A DNA stretch of 64,000 nt from Aliarcobacter cryaerophilus (GTDB lineage: Bacteria > Campylobacterota > Campylobacteria > Campylobacterales > Arcobacteraceae). Both the position numbers and the translations under genes were made by a program. The notes below the pieces were generated by a model. That model had not been told where the DNA came from. It did no database searches and saw nothing but the letters and a program-made list of their open reading frames with translations. Positions 45,706 through 53,971 of this stretch are shown piece by piece (position 1 is the stretch's first letter; each line of letters starts with the position of its first letter). The DNA is taken from NCBI RefSeq assembly GCF_014352935.1, contig NZ_CP060694.1, positions 62,001-126,000 of the forward strand, read 5' to 3'.

Positions 45706-46353
45706 ATGCAAAACTATAACGAAATATTAGAAAAATTAAAAGATATACTTTCCAAAGAACTTGATAATAAAAAAGTATTTGATAAAGATATTGCTCAAGC
45801 TATAAATATAAACTATGATGTGTTTAGAAAAGCAAAACAATACAATAGAGTTCCATATTGGGAGATAATGCAATTTCTAGCTAAAAAAAATATATCTATT
45901 AATTGGTTCTTCTTTAATCAACTTCCAGAAAGCCTTATAGAAAATACATCTAACTACATTATATTGAAGTATTATAATAATGTAACAGGATCAGCTGGTC
46001 TTGGAACTATAAACTATCACTTAGATCAACAACCACTTATTATTGATACTCAAGTGTTAGATTATATAAATAGTAACTATAAATATACAGAACTAATAAA
46101 AGCTCATGGTGATAGTATGTATCCTTTTATTCATGAAGATAGTTTGATCTTTGTTGATACTTCAAGCAAAGATATAAACAATAAAGATATATTTGTAGTT
46201 AATGTAAATGATGAACTATTTATCAAACAAATTATTTATCAAGATAATACATTCACTCTAAAAAGCTTTAATAGTGATTATAAAGATATAAATGTAAAAG
46301 TAGATGAATTAGTTGTAATAGGTAAAGTAAAAGGTGTACTTAATAAGATTTAA
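45706..46353 (+). CDS. Second CI-like repressor (HTH + S24 domain)
   Basis: The start at 45706 (MQNYNEILEKLKD) is chosen because TATAAT ends six bases upstream; a longer frame from 45640 begins before that promoter. The 215-residue protein has a CI-type N-terminal helix-turn-helix (about residues 22-60) and a C-terminal S24 domain with Ser in HGDSMYPFI (about residue 139) and Lys in LFIKQIIY. It is distinct in sequence from the left-end repressor. It may control right-end cargo or give a second immunity. Confidence 0.82.
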   Translation: MQNYNEILEKLKDILSKELDNKKVFDKDIAQAININYDVFRKAKQYNRVPYWEIMQFLAKKNISINWFFFNQLPESLIENTSNYIILKYYNNVTGSAGLGTINYHLDQQPLIIDTQVLDYINSNYKYTELIKAHGDSMYPFIHEDSLIFVDTSSKDINNKDIFVVNVNDELFIKQIIYQDNTFTLKSFNSDYKDINVKVDELVVIGKVKGVLNKI

Positions 46354-46355
46354 TT

Positions 46356-46375
46356 TTGCTTGTGAAATGTAAGTA
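46356..46375 (+). repeat. Second copy of the right-end operator-like block
   Basis: TTGCTTGTGAAATGTAAGTA differs by one base from the block at 45676-45695 and starts just after the repressor stop. A third, diverged copy lies on the minus strand at 46408-46426. They contain the AAATGTA core of the left-end sites, so repressor and transposase may compete for them. Confidence 0.7.
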
Positions 46376-46407
46376 AAAAAGCCCAAAAAGTACTATTTTC
46401 TTTAGAC

Positions 46408-46455
46408 ACATACATTTTATAAGCAAAATATTAACATTTCTAATGCGTTTTAACA
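46408..46455 (-). repeat. Prophage right end with transposase-type sites
   Basis: Read on the minus strand from 46455: TGTTAAAACGCATT, then AGAAATGT at the same offset as on the left, then TTGCTTATAAAATGTATGT (46426 back to 46408). The CA at 46454-46455 is the terminal dinucleotide on the plus strand. Confidence 0.85.
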
Positions 46456-46460
46456 AAAAT
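46456..46460 (+). repeat. Right target-site duplication AAAAT
   Basis: The second copy of the 5-bp target, matching 7457-7461. It falls inside the gspE frame as codon bases A, A and AAT. Confidence 0.92.
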
Positions 46461-47744
46461 AAAATTGTTCCAATATATGAAGATAGTATTAGTTTAAAAA
46501 TAGCTATTTGCCCTAGTTCAAATATAGATAAAATAAAAGATAATTTTATAAAAATTATAAATTTTATAGAAGAAAAAGAGCATGATATTCTTTTTATTTT
46601 AGCTCATATTGAAAAAAGAGTAAACTTGCATAAATCTGCATTAAAATCTATCTCTTCAAATGATGATGAGAAATTTACATCATATTTTTTAGATGAGTTA
46701 ATTCTTTACTCAATTGAGCAACGAGCAAGTGATATTCACATTGAAAAGTATCAAGATTTGTGTTTGTTTAAATTTAGAGTTGATGGAAGATTAAGAATCT
46801 TTTTTAGTTTTGATGAGGAGTTGTTTAGAGTTTTTTCATCCTTTGTAAAATTAATTTCAAATCTAGATATGACACAAATTCGTTTGGCACTAGATGGAAG
46901 ATTCTCAAGAAATATAAATGATAAAAAGTATGATTTTAGACTTTCAACAATGCCAACAATTCAAGCAGAATCAATTGTTTTAAGGATATTAGATAATAAA
47001 AATATAGATAAAAGATTAGATGATTTAGGTCTTAGTCAAAATATTTATGAAGATCTAAAAGATGTACTAAAATTCACTCAAGGTTTAATTTTAATTAGTG
47101 GACCAACAGGAAGTGGCAAAACTACAACTCTTTATTCAATTTTAAAAGAGCTAAATTGTGATGATAAAAAAATAATAACAGTTGAAGATCCTATTGAATA
47201 CAAAATTGATAGTATAAATCAAGTTCCTATAAATAACAAAGTAGGACTTAGTTTTGAACTGGTATTAAAAAATATTTTAAGACAAGACCCAGATATTATT
47301 TTTATTGGCGAAATAAGAGATAAATTTTCACTTGATATTGCTCTTCAAGCATCATTAACAGGACATTTAGTACTTGCAAGTATTCACTCCTCAAGTTCTG
47401 TTGAAACTATTACAAGATTGATAGATTTAAAAGCTGACCCATTTTTAATCTCAACAACTCTTAAAGCAGTTATGGCACAAAGATTGGTTTTGGCTCACTG
47501 TAAGAGTTGTGAAAATGGTTGTAAAGAGTGTAACTTTACAAAATTTTATGATAGAACTTCTATTGCTGAAATTTTAAAAATTGATGAGCAGATATCCTCT
47601 TTGATATTTAACAAAGCTAGTTTTAATGAGTTAAAAGAGTATTTAAAAAATATAAATTTTAAAACAATTTTAGATGATGGGAAACAAAAAGTTAAAAATA
47701 GTTTAACCACTTTAGAAGAGGTTTATAAAGTGGTAAATTATTGA
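46461..47744 (+). pseudogene. gspE: gspE 3' part: secretion/competence ATPase core
   Basis: These 427 codons hold nearly the whole ATPase: Walker A ISGPTGSGKTTT (about residue 213), the Asp box, Walker B IIFIGEIRDK and a C-terminal cysteine cluster (CKSCENGCKEC). It powers pseudopilus assembly with GspF; the likely Campylobacter counterpart is CtsE, needed for natural transformation. An ATG at 46443, contributed by phage end DNA, opens a frame of 433 residues lacking only the first 24 native residues. It has no ribosome site and is cut off from the operon promoter, so expression is doubtful. Confidence 0.88.
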
Positions 47745-48928
47745 TGAAAAAATATAGAGTTAAATATCAGGAAAATGGGAAAATAAAGGTAGATATTGTC
47801 GATGATGATAAACTTTTATTTATTAAAAAATCCAAAAACATTTTAGAAATAAAAGAGATAAATAAGATATTTAATATATTCAAAAAAGAGATTAGAATTG
47901 ACAATAAAAAATTAGCACAACTATTTTATGAGTTAAATTTGATGTTAAAATCAAATATAAATATAAGTGATGCTTTACAGATTTTGATAAAAAATAGAAA
48001 AGAGAAAAAAATTGTGGAGTTTTTAAAAACTATAAACTATGCATTTTCAAACTCTAAACCAATAAAAGATGAGTTAAAGAGGTTTAAAATAGATGATACT
48101 GTTAAATCATTTTTACAGATTTCTCAAAATAGTGCAAATTTGGATTTGAATATTGAGGCAATTTCTACTCTTTTGAATGAAACAAAAGATATAAAAAAGA
48201 GTTTTTATAAAGCTATTTCTTACCCAATATTTTTACTAATTAGTTTTTTAATATCAATTTTCATAATATTTTTATTTGTTGTTCCAAATTTTAAAACAAT
48301 ATTTGCACAATCACAAAATAACCTGCCCATTGCTACAAAAATTTTATTAGCTATGGAAGATTTTTTTGTAAATCATACACTTTTTATAATCATTATGCCT
48401 TTTTTAGTTCTTTTTTTTATTTGGATTTTCTATAAAATTAGCAAGAGTTTTAGCTCTTTTTTAGATAAGTTTTTGTTTAAAACTCTACCAATAAGTAGTA
48501 AAATATACCAAAATTTTGAATTTTATAAACTATTTTTAATGATTGATATAATGCAAAAATCAAAGTATGAGTTTCATAAAGCATTTGAAACTTCAAGGCT
48601 TTTAGTAAAAAACAAATATTTGTTGGATAAAATACAAATTATTGATAATTTATTACAAAATGGTAAAACAATTAGTTACTCATTTAAAAACGTAGATATT
48701 TTTGATGATATAGTTTTGAACCTTTTAAATACAGGTGAAGTTTCAAACTCTTTGGAACTTACAATTTATGAAGTTAAAAAGATATATAAAAATAGATTTG
48801 ATGATAGTATAAATTTTATAATTTTATTGATACAGCCCATATTTCTTCTATTAATGGCAAGCTTAACTCTTTTTATAGTTCTTGCAATATTTACGCCGAT
48901 TTGGGATATGGGAAGTATGATTAGATAA
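47744..48928 (+). CDS. gspF: GspF/PilC-like inner-membrane platform protein
   Basis: The start ATG at 47744 overlaps the gspE stop (TGATG). The 394-residue protein has two GspF domains, each followed by membrane segments (about residues 160-180, 210-230 and 365-390). Patterns are FYELNLMLKSNINISDAL and LLNTGEVSNSLE. It anchors the ATPase in the membrane. With gspE cut, expression of this downstream gene may also suffer. Confidence 0.9.
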   Translation: MKKYRVKYQENGKIKVDIVDDDKLLFIKKSKNILEIKEINKIFNIFKKEIRIDNKKLAQLFYELNLMLKSNINISDALQILIKNRKEKKIVEFLKTINYAFSNSKPIKDELKRFKIDDTVKSFLQISQNSANLDLNIEAISTLLNETKDIKKSFYKAISYPIFLLISFLISIFIIFLFVVPNFKTIFAQSQNNLPIATKILLAMEDFFVNHTLFIIIMPFLVLFFIWIFYKISKSFSSFLDKFLFKTLPISSKIYQNFEFYKLFLMIDIMQKSKYEFHKAFETSRLLVKNKYLLDKIQIIDNLLQNGKTISYSFKNVDIFDDIVLNLLNTGEVSNSLELTIYEVKKIYKNRFDDSINFIILLIQPIFLLLMASLTLFIVLAIFTPIWDMGSMIR

Positions 48929-48938
48929 AGGAGGAACC

Positions 48939-49889
48939 TTGATTAATTGTTACGTAAAAAAACAACACAGATTAACTGTAGTTGAAGGTGTTGAATATCT
49001 AAATGATATAGAAGATAGAAAAAGTGTTATTTGGATTGATATGCTTTTCCCTACTATGGAAGAGGTAAAAGCTATTGAAGGTATTTTTAATATTGAGTTT
49101 CCTACAAAACAAGAGAGTGAAGAGATTGAGCTTAGTTCTAGGTATTGGGAAGAAGGAAATAGAATAGAGATAAATAGTTATTTTCTTATAAATGATAAAA
49201 AAGAGCCTGTAAATGAGACGGTTTCTTTTATTTTACAAGATGAACTTTTAATATCTGTTCGATATAAAAAACTAGCAAGTTTTGATGCTTCAATTAAAAA
49301 ACTTCTAGCAAGCCCAAGAGAGTATAAAACAGGATACTCTATATTTTCACAAATTATAGATATTAGAATTGATGCAGATGCTGATATTATAGAAAATTTA
49401 GGAAGAGATATTGCAGCTATTAGAAAACAGGCATTTAATGATGATGTAGAAAATGAAGATTTATTAGAACAGATGTCAGCATTTGAAAACTTAAATATGA
49501 AAATTAGGGAAAATCTTACAGATAAACAAAGAATTCTAAACTCTTTGTTAAAATCACAAAAGATTTCAGATGATAAAAGTGAACTTCCTATTATGTTAAA
49601 GGATATTAGGTCTTTGATTGATCACACTAATTTTAATTTTGAGAGACTTGATTATTTGCAAAATATTTTTGTGGGACTTCTAAGTGTTGAGCAAAATAAG
49701 GTTATAAAAATCTTTACTATCGTAAATGTTATTTTCCTACCTCCTACGCTAGTTGCGAGTATTTATGGTATGAACTTTGAGATTATGCCTGAGCTTAGCT
49801 GGGATTATGGATATTTATTTTCAGTTGGTATTATGATTTTATCAGCTATTACACCTTTGATAATCTTTAGAAAAAAAGGTTGGATATGA
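48939..49889 (+). CDS. corA: CorA-family magnesium/divalent ion channel
   Basis: A 316-residue CorA protein starting at TTG after AAAGGAGGAACC. It has a long cytoplasmic domain and two C-terminal membrane segments. The signature YGMNF is at the end of the first, followed by the periplasmic loop EIMPELSWDYG. It takes up Mg2+ as a pentamer. Confidence 0.92.
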   Translation: MINCYVKKQHRLTVVEGVEYLNDIEDRKSVIWIDMLFPTMEEVKAIEGIFNIEFPTKQESEEIELSSRYWEEGNRIEINSYFLINDKKEPVNETVSFILQDELLISVRYKKLASFDASIKKLLASPREYKTGYSIFSQIIDIRIDADADIIENLGRDIAAIRKQAFNDDVENEDLLEQMSAFENLNMKIRENLTDKQRILNSLLKSQKISDDKSELPIMLKDIRSLIDHTNFNFERLDYLQNIFVGLLSVEQNKVIKIFTIVNVIFLPPTLVASIYGMNFEIMPELSWDYGYLFSVGIMILSAITPLIIFRKKGWI

Positions 49890-49913
49890 AATTTTTAAAA
49901 GGAATAATATATT

Positions 49914-50486
49914 ATGAATAAAGAGTTAGAGTTTGAAAATTCAATAAAAAATATTTTAAATTATATTGATGAAGATGTTACAAGAGAAGGGCTTTTAGAT
50001 ACTCCAAAAAGAGTTCGAAAAGCTTATGAATTTATGTTTAGTGGATATAAACTTGACCCAAAAGAGATTATTCAAAAAGCACTTTTTACATCTACAAATG
50101 ATGAAATGGTTGTTGTAAAAGATATTGAGTTTTACTCATTTTGTGAGCATCATATGTTGCCAATTATTGGAAAAGCACATGTTGCATATATTCCAAATGG
50201 AAAAGTTGTTGGACTTTCAAAAATTCCTAGAGTTGTGGATGTTTTTGCAAGAAGATTACAAATTCAAGAACAAATGACTGAGCAAATTTGTGATGCATTA
50301 AATGAACATTTAAAGCCTAAAGGTGTTGCAGTTATTGTAGATGCAAGACATATGTGTATGGAGATGCGAGGAGTGCAAAAAATATGTTCTACAACTATAA
50401 CTTCTTCTTTAAGAGGACTTTTTAAAAGTGATAAAAAAACAAAAGATGAGTTTTTGAGTATAGTTTCAGCTTCTTTTCAAAAGTAG
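49914..50486 (+). CDS. folE: GTP cyclohydrolase I
   Basis: A 190-residue FolE that turns GTP into dihydroneopterin triphosphate, the first step of folate synthesis. The zinc/active-site pattern [20 protein letters not shown] and the later [14 protein letters not shown] are complete. Length is typical. Confidence 0.97.
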   Translation: MNKELEFENSIKNILNYIDEDVTREGLLDTPKRVRKAYEFMFSGYKLDPKEIIQKALFTSTNDEMVVVKDIEFYSFCEHHMLPIIGKAHVAYIPNGKVVGLSKIPRVVDVFARRLQIQEQMTEQICDALNEHLKPKGVAVIVDARHMCMEMRGVQKICSTTITSSLRGLFKSDKKTKDEFLSIVSASFQK

Positions 50487-50511
50487 ATTTTGAAATAGAA
50501 GGAAACACAAA

Positions 50512-51387
50512 TTGGAACACGATAAATTAGCCACTAGATTGTCTCTTATCATTTATAAATTAAATCAAGGAGAGAGATTAACTATTGAATCTTTAGCAAA
50601 TGAGTTTGGCGTATCAAAAAGAACAATAGAGCGAGATATTGCTAGATTTTCCTATTTTGATATAAAAAAAGAAGGCAAAGAGTTCTTTTTGGATGAACTT
50701 GCTGTTGGAAAACTAAACTTTGATGATATTAAAAACTTTGCTATATTTAGTGGTATTAAATCTTTGTTTCCATCTTTGACAAATCAGTTTCTAAAAGATA
50801 TTTTAAATGAAAAGATAAATAGAGCCTATATGGTTCAAAATAGTGGTTTTGAAGATATAGAAGAAAAGCAACAACTATTTGAAAACTTAAGTAGTGCAAT
50901 AATAGAAGAAAAAACTATTAGCTTTTTTTACAATGATAAAAAAAGAGTTGTAAATCCATACAAACTAATAAATACAAATGGTATTTGGTATTTAAGTGCA
51001 ACAGAAAACAATACTATAAAAACTTATACTTTCTCTAAAATAAAAAGCCTAAAAATAAGTAGTGATAAATTTGTAGTTGATAAAAATATTTTAAAAGAGA
51101 TTGAAAAAAGTGAAATAAACTTCTTATCTAAAGAGTCAAAAGAAGTACACCTAAAGATTCAAAATAGTGCAAAAGAGTATTTTTTAAGAAAAAAAGTATT
51201 ATCAAATATGAAAATAGTAGATAATACAGATGAATACTTTGTTGTATCTACAAATGTAAGCTTTGATGATGAAATACTAAATATTGTAAAACAATGGATT
51301 CCATATATAGAGATTTTAAAACCTGTTGAATTGCAAGAAAAACTTGAAGATGTTTTAAAAAAGTATTTAGATAAAAATATCAAATAG
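50512..51387 (+). CDS. HTH-WYL transcription regulator
   Basis: A 291-residue protein starting at TTG after GAAGGAAACACAAA. It has an N-terminal winged helix (LTIESLANEFGVSKRTIERD, about residues 22-41) and a WYL domain (KRVVNPYKLINTNGIWYLSAT). WYL regulators sense nucleic acid-like ligands and often control defence or stress genes. It lies just upstream of the toxin-antitoxin and membrane-protein cluster, which it might regulate; that link is inferred. Confidence 0.85.
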   Translation: MEHDKLATRLSLIIYKLNQGERLTIESLANEFGVSKRTIERDIARFSYFDIKKEGKEFFLDELAVGKLNFDDIKNFAIFSGIKSLFPSLTNQFLKDILNEKINRAYMVQNSGFEDIEEKQQLFENLSSAIIEEKTISFFYNDKKRVVNPYKLINTNGIWYLSATENNTIKTYTFSKIKSLKISSDKFVVDKNILKEIEKSEINFLSKESKEVHLKIQNSAKEYFLRKKVLSNMKIVDNTDEYFVVSTNVSFDDEILNIVKQWIPYIEILKPVELQEKLEDVLKKYLDKNIK

Positions 51388-51440
51388 TAGAAAATATGTT
51401 TATGATATAATCGCAAATAGATTTAAAATAAGAGGTAAAA

Positions 51441-51758
51441 ATGATTAATGCAAACGAAATTATTTTAAAATTAAAAGAGATAAAACCTATTTATGAAAAA
51501 GAGGGGATGAAGCTAATTGGGATTTTTGGTTCATTTGCAAAAAATAGTGCAACCGAAAATAGTGATATAGATATTTTATATGAGCTTGATACAAAAAAAT
51601 TCTATGAAAGAAATGAAGGATTTAAATCCTTTTTGAGAATAAAAGAGATAAAAGAGGAACTTCAAAATATATTTAAAAGAGATATTGATTTGTGTGCAAA
51701 AAGTGGTTTAAGTAACACAGGTGAAAAATATATTTTAGGAAATACAATCTATGTTTAA
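51441..51758 (+). CDS. mntA: MntA-like nucleotidyltransferase antitoxin
   Basis: A 105-residue minimal nucleotidyltransferase with the pattern GIFGSFAKNSATENSDIDIL (about residues 28-47), giving GSx10DxD. In MntA-HepT pairs it blocks the HEPN toxin by adding AMP to a toxin tyrosine. It overlaps the toxin gene by eight bases. An AAGAGGTAAAA site precedes it. Confidence 0.88.
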   Translation: MINANEIILKLKEIKPIYEKEGMKLIGIFGSFAKNSATENSDIDILYELDTKKFYERNEGFKSFLRIKEIKEELQNIFKRDIDLCAKSGLSNTGEKYILGNTIYV

Positions 51759-52092
51759 TAAAGATATTGAAAAGCTAAATTTTATTGTAGAAAATATATC
51801 AAATATTGAAGAGATTATAAAAAGACATGATGGAATTGTAAATGCTTTAAAAGATAAAGTTGAAGCAAGACCAGCAATTTTGATGGCATTTTTACAAATT
51901 GGTGAAACTTTAAATAAGTTACAAAATACTTATGAAGCATTAAATATTGATGATATAAAAGGAGCTTATGAAGTAAGAAACTTCATAGCTCATGACTATA
52001 TGTGAGTGGATATAGGGCTTGTTGAATACATTCTAAGAGAAAAACTACCTGAGCTAAAAAACACTCTTATATCTATAATTTTGGCAAAATAG
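51751..52092 (+). pseudogene. hepT: HepT-like HEPN toxin with a nonsense codon
   Basis: The frame encodes a HepT ribonuclease up to the catalytic motif RNFIAHDY (R-x4-H-x-Y), then meets TGA at 52003-52005. The same frame goes on for 29 codons (VDIGLVEYILREKLPELKN...) to TAG at 52090-52092, matching the usual HepT ending HDYFGVD...LPEL. A GGA to TGA change would explain it. The 84-residue product lacks the last helices. It retains the motif, so partial activity cannot be excluded. Confidence 0.82.
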
Positions 52093-52120
52093 ACAAAAAT
52101 AAAAAACTCTCAATTTTATA

Positions 52121-52189
52121 AATTTTGCGACACAACCTGTCGAACACTATTGTTAAACTTCCTTATAAATTTAAAACAAGGGGTTTAAG
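52121..52189 (+). promoter_or_regulatory. Duplicated promoter/leader, copy 1
   Basis: A 69-base leader with a CGACA-CAACC-TGTCG inverted repeat (52128-52142), a TATAAA -10 box (52164-52169) and an AAGGGG ribosome site before 52190. It is about 90 percent identical to 52806-52875, which precedes another gene of the cluster. Confidence 0.75.
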
Positions 52190-52387
52190 ATGTTACCAGT
52201 ATTGCCTTTTATTGTTGGTGGAGTTGTTGGATTAGTAGCTGGAGTTATTGCTAAAACTATTATGGATAGTAGTGATGATTTTCATAGTACGGATGATAAT
52301 ACTTCTGATGATAGCACATATACTACTCTTTTTACAGAATTTGATACAAAAGAAGATGAAGAAATTAAAGAAAGAGAAAATTTATAA
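52190..52387 (+). CDS. Small glycine-zipper membrane protein A
   Basis: A 65-residue protein with one glycine-rich membrane segment (LPFIVGGVVGLVAGVIAKTI) and an acidic tail with many D/S/T. The first 20 residues nearly match those of 53063. No family is known to me. It is followed by a strong terminator, so it is a single-gene unit under promoter copy 1. Confidence 0.65.
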   Translation: MLPVLPFIVGGVVGLVAGVIAKTIMDSSDDFHSTDDNTSDDSTYTTLFTEFDTKEDEEIKERENL

Positions 52388-52414
52388 AGATTTTTAATAA
52401 TAGAATCATTTTAG

Positions 52415-52456
52415 AAGTCCGATAAACTAATACATAGTTTATCGGACTTATTTTTT
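52415..52456 (+). terminator. Strong intrinsic terminator
   Basis: AAGTCCGATAAACTA (52415-52429) pairs perfectly over 15 bp with TAGTTTATCGGACTT (52435-52449), followed by ATTTTTT. Confidence 0.92.
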
Positions 52457-52514
52457 ATTTAGTAATTTACAATAAATAGTGATTTTTCATTATCAAAAAA
52501 AGAGGGACAATAAT

Positions 52515-52805
52515 ATGCCATTACCATTTGATTTTTCTAACACTATAATAGAAAGTGGTGATGCAAAAGTTGTAACTGATTTACTTTTTGAAGCACACTA
52601 TATTTTAAAAGATATTTTAACAGGAATGAAGCTTATTTTTATAAGAGATGAGCTTACTGAATTCAGAGATATTCTTCTGAAGCTAAATAACGGAAAAAAT
52701 AACAATGATGATAATTTATCTAAATATATTGCACTAGAGTTTAAAAATATTATTTCAAGTATTGAAGAAGATTTAGAATTTAAAAAATTTTACTATAAAA
52801 TTTAG
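52515..52805 (+). CDS. Small soluble partner protein, paralogue of the 53063 C-terminus
   Basis: The start at 52515 (MPLPFDFSNT) follows AGAGGGACAATAAT. The 96-residue helical product aligns by eye with the end of the protein at 53063: VTDLLFEAHYILKDIL versus VTIDLLFKANNILSDIV, and FKNIISSIEEDLE versus FNNIISNIQES. Genes A (52190) and this one together thus mirror the fused 53063 protein. Confidence 0.6.
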   Translation: MPLPFDFSNTIIESGDAKVVTDLLFEAHYILKDILTGMKLIFIRDELTEFRDILLKLNNGKNNNDDNLSKYIALEFKNIISSIEEDLEFKKFYYKI

Positions 52806-52875
52806 AATTTTACGACACAACCTGTCAAACACTATCGTTAAACTTCCTTATAAATTTAAAACAGGAGGTTTAGTT
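52806..52875 (+). promoter_or_regulatory. Duplicated promoter/leader, copy 2
   Basis: Seventy bases nearly identical to 52121-52189, including the -10 TATAAA and the GACA-CAACC-TGTC repeat (outer base changed), with AGGAGG as ribosome site for 52876. Confidence 0.75.
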
Positions 52876-53058
52876 ATGTTAAGATTTTTATTAGGTGTTG
52901 TAGCTGGTTTTGCTGCAAAAAAATATTATGATGAGAACAAAGAACAAGTAGATAAAAAGTTCAAAAAAATAGTTGAAATAGTAGATAATGATTCTGTTAA
53001 AAATAGTGATAAGAAGTGTTGTACAAATAGTGACAATAATACGAGACAAAAGGTTTAA
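52876..53058 (+). CDS. Small YtxH-like membrane protein
   Basis: A 60-residue protein with a short glycine/alanine membrane segment (FLLGVVAGFAAKKYYDEN), a layout like YtxH proteins, and a lysine-rich tail with a CC pair. AKKYYDEN also occurs in the 53063 protein (LKKYYDEN). It is translated from promoter copy 2 and precedes 53063 by four bases. Confidence 0.6.
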   Translation: MLRFLLGVVAGFAAKKYYDENKEQVDKKFKKIVEIVDNDSVKNSDKKCCTNSDNNTRQKV

Positions 53059-53062
53059 GAAG

Positions 53063-53716
53063 ATGTTACCAGTATTGCCTTTTATAATTGGTGGAGCATT
53101 AGGTGCTGTTGCAGGTGTTGCACTTAAAAAATATTATGATGAAAATGATATAGAAATTCATGAAAAGCTTGAAAATAGTTTGATGGATATTGAAGAGTGG
53201 TTGGATGAAAAGCTTGTAGCTTTGGATAAATATAAAGATAGTTTAAATCTAAATGATGATGAAAATAGAATATCTTCAACTAGCAAAGAACATAGTCTAA
53301 AAAAACTTCAAGATATGAAACAAAAGGTTTATCATGACTCTTTTGTAGATTTTATAAACTTTTATAAAAAACTTGACAATGTAGATTTAGGAAAACTTGA
53401 GTTTATGCAGTTGGAGTTTGATAATTCAAATTTTGATGAAGAAATAATAGATGAAACTCTAAAACAAAATATAAAAGTAACTATAGATTTACTATTTAAA
53501 GCAAACAATATCCTAAGCGATATAGTTTTAAATCTAAATGAAACTTTAAAAGATAAGTTTGATTATGAAAGCTTTGATATTAAAGAGCAAGAGCTTATAA
53601 AAGAAGCTTTTTTACTTGCAAAGTTTATTCAAAAAATTTGTATTAGTGATGATTTAGCTGAAGATGTTGTTGTTAAATTCAACAATATTATTTCAAATAT
53701 ACAAGAGAGTTTTTAA
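53063..53716 (+). CDS. Glycine-zipper membrane protein with helical domain
   Basis: The start at 53063 gives 217 residues: an N-terminal segment LPFIIGGALGAVAGVALKKYYDEN like 52190 and 52876 (within residues 3-27), then a long helical domain. The C-terminal part is like 52515 and like the end of 54765. No known family. It may sit in the membrane by its N-terminus with the helical part in the cytoplasm. Confidence 0.65.
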   Translation: MLPVLPFIIGGALGAVAGVALKKYYDENDIEIHEKLENSLMDIEEWLDEKLVALDKYKDSLNLNDDENRISSTSKEHSLKKLQDMKQKVYHDSFVDFINFYKKLDNVDLGKLEFMQLEFDNSNFDEEIIDETLKQNIKVTIDLLFKANNILSDIVLNLNETLKDKFDYESFDIKEQELIKEAFLLAKFIQKICISDDLAEDVVVKFNNIISNIQESF

Positions 53717-53737
53717 TAATAAATATAAATAGAAGTA

Positions 53738-53971
53738 TCAGGGTTTTAAAAACTCTGATATTTCTATATTTAATATTTGTGATATTTTTAAAAGATGTTC
53801 TAGGTTGAAATGTTTGCCGTTGTAATATATCTCTGCACCAGATACTACTGAAACAGATTTGTATCCCATAGCTAAAGATAAATCAAGCTGAGATAAGCCT
53901 TTTTCTTTTCTATATTTGGCAACATTTTGACCGATAATTTTATAAAGCTCATCAGGAGTTAAGTTTTTCAT
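53738..53971 (-). CDS. XRE-family helix-turn-helix regulator
   Basis: A 77-residue HTH_3 protein (GLSQLDLSLAMGYKSVSVVS, about residues 25-44). It is the only leftward gene in the cluster and may regulate it, since it lies between the two halves. The 246 bases on its right hold AT-rich DNA with no clear gene. Confidence 0.75.
   Translation of the reverse strand: MKNLTPDELYKIIGQNVAKYRKEKGLSQLDLSLAMGYKSVSVVSGAEIYYNGKHFNLEHLLKISQILNIEISEFLKP

Larger units (their letters stand above)
7462..46455 (+). mobile_element. Mu-like transposable prophage, 39.0 kb, disrupting gspE
   Basis: The ends are TG at 7462 and CA at 46455. Counting inward, both ends carry AGAAATGT at positions 15-22 and share several other bases. 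The 5-bp flanks are identical (AAAAT). Inside are a repressor region, Ner-like protein, DDE transposase, AAA ATPase partner, GemA, Mor, Mu-type head genes and P2-type tail genes. Carrying a 2.6-kb IS21-like element, its own length is about 36.4 kb, close to Mu. One early ATPase gene is broken; otherwise the structural set looks complete. Whether it is still active cannot be told from sequence. Confidence 0.95.

Noticed and set aside
7481-46414. Prophage ends placed at TGTATGTA (7481) and its inverted match ending at 46414.
   Set aside because: The flanks (AGAAA and TTTTA) do not match, while TG 7462 / CA 46455 gives an exact AAAAT duplication, aligned end boxes and an in-frame gspE.
46443-46460. 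ATG at 46443 as the true gspE start.
   Set aside because: These bases belong to the phage end and the target duplication; the native start is TTG 7390, and no ribosome site precedes 46443.
52003-52005. UGA in hepT read as selenocysteine.
   Set aside because: Toxins of this family have no selenocysteine, no SECIS-like hairpin is evident, and a GGA to TGA change explains it more simply.
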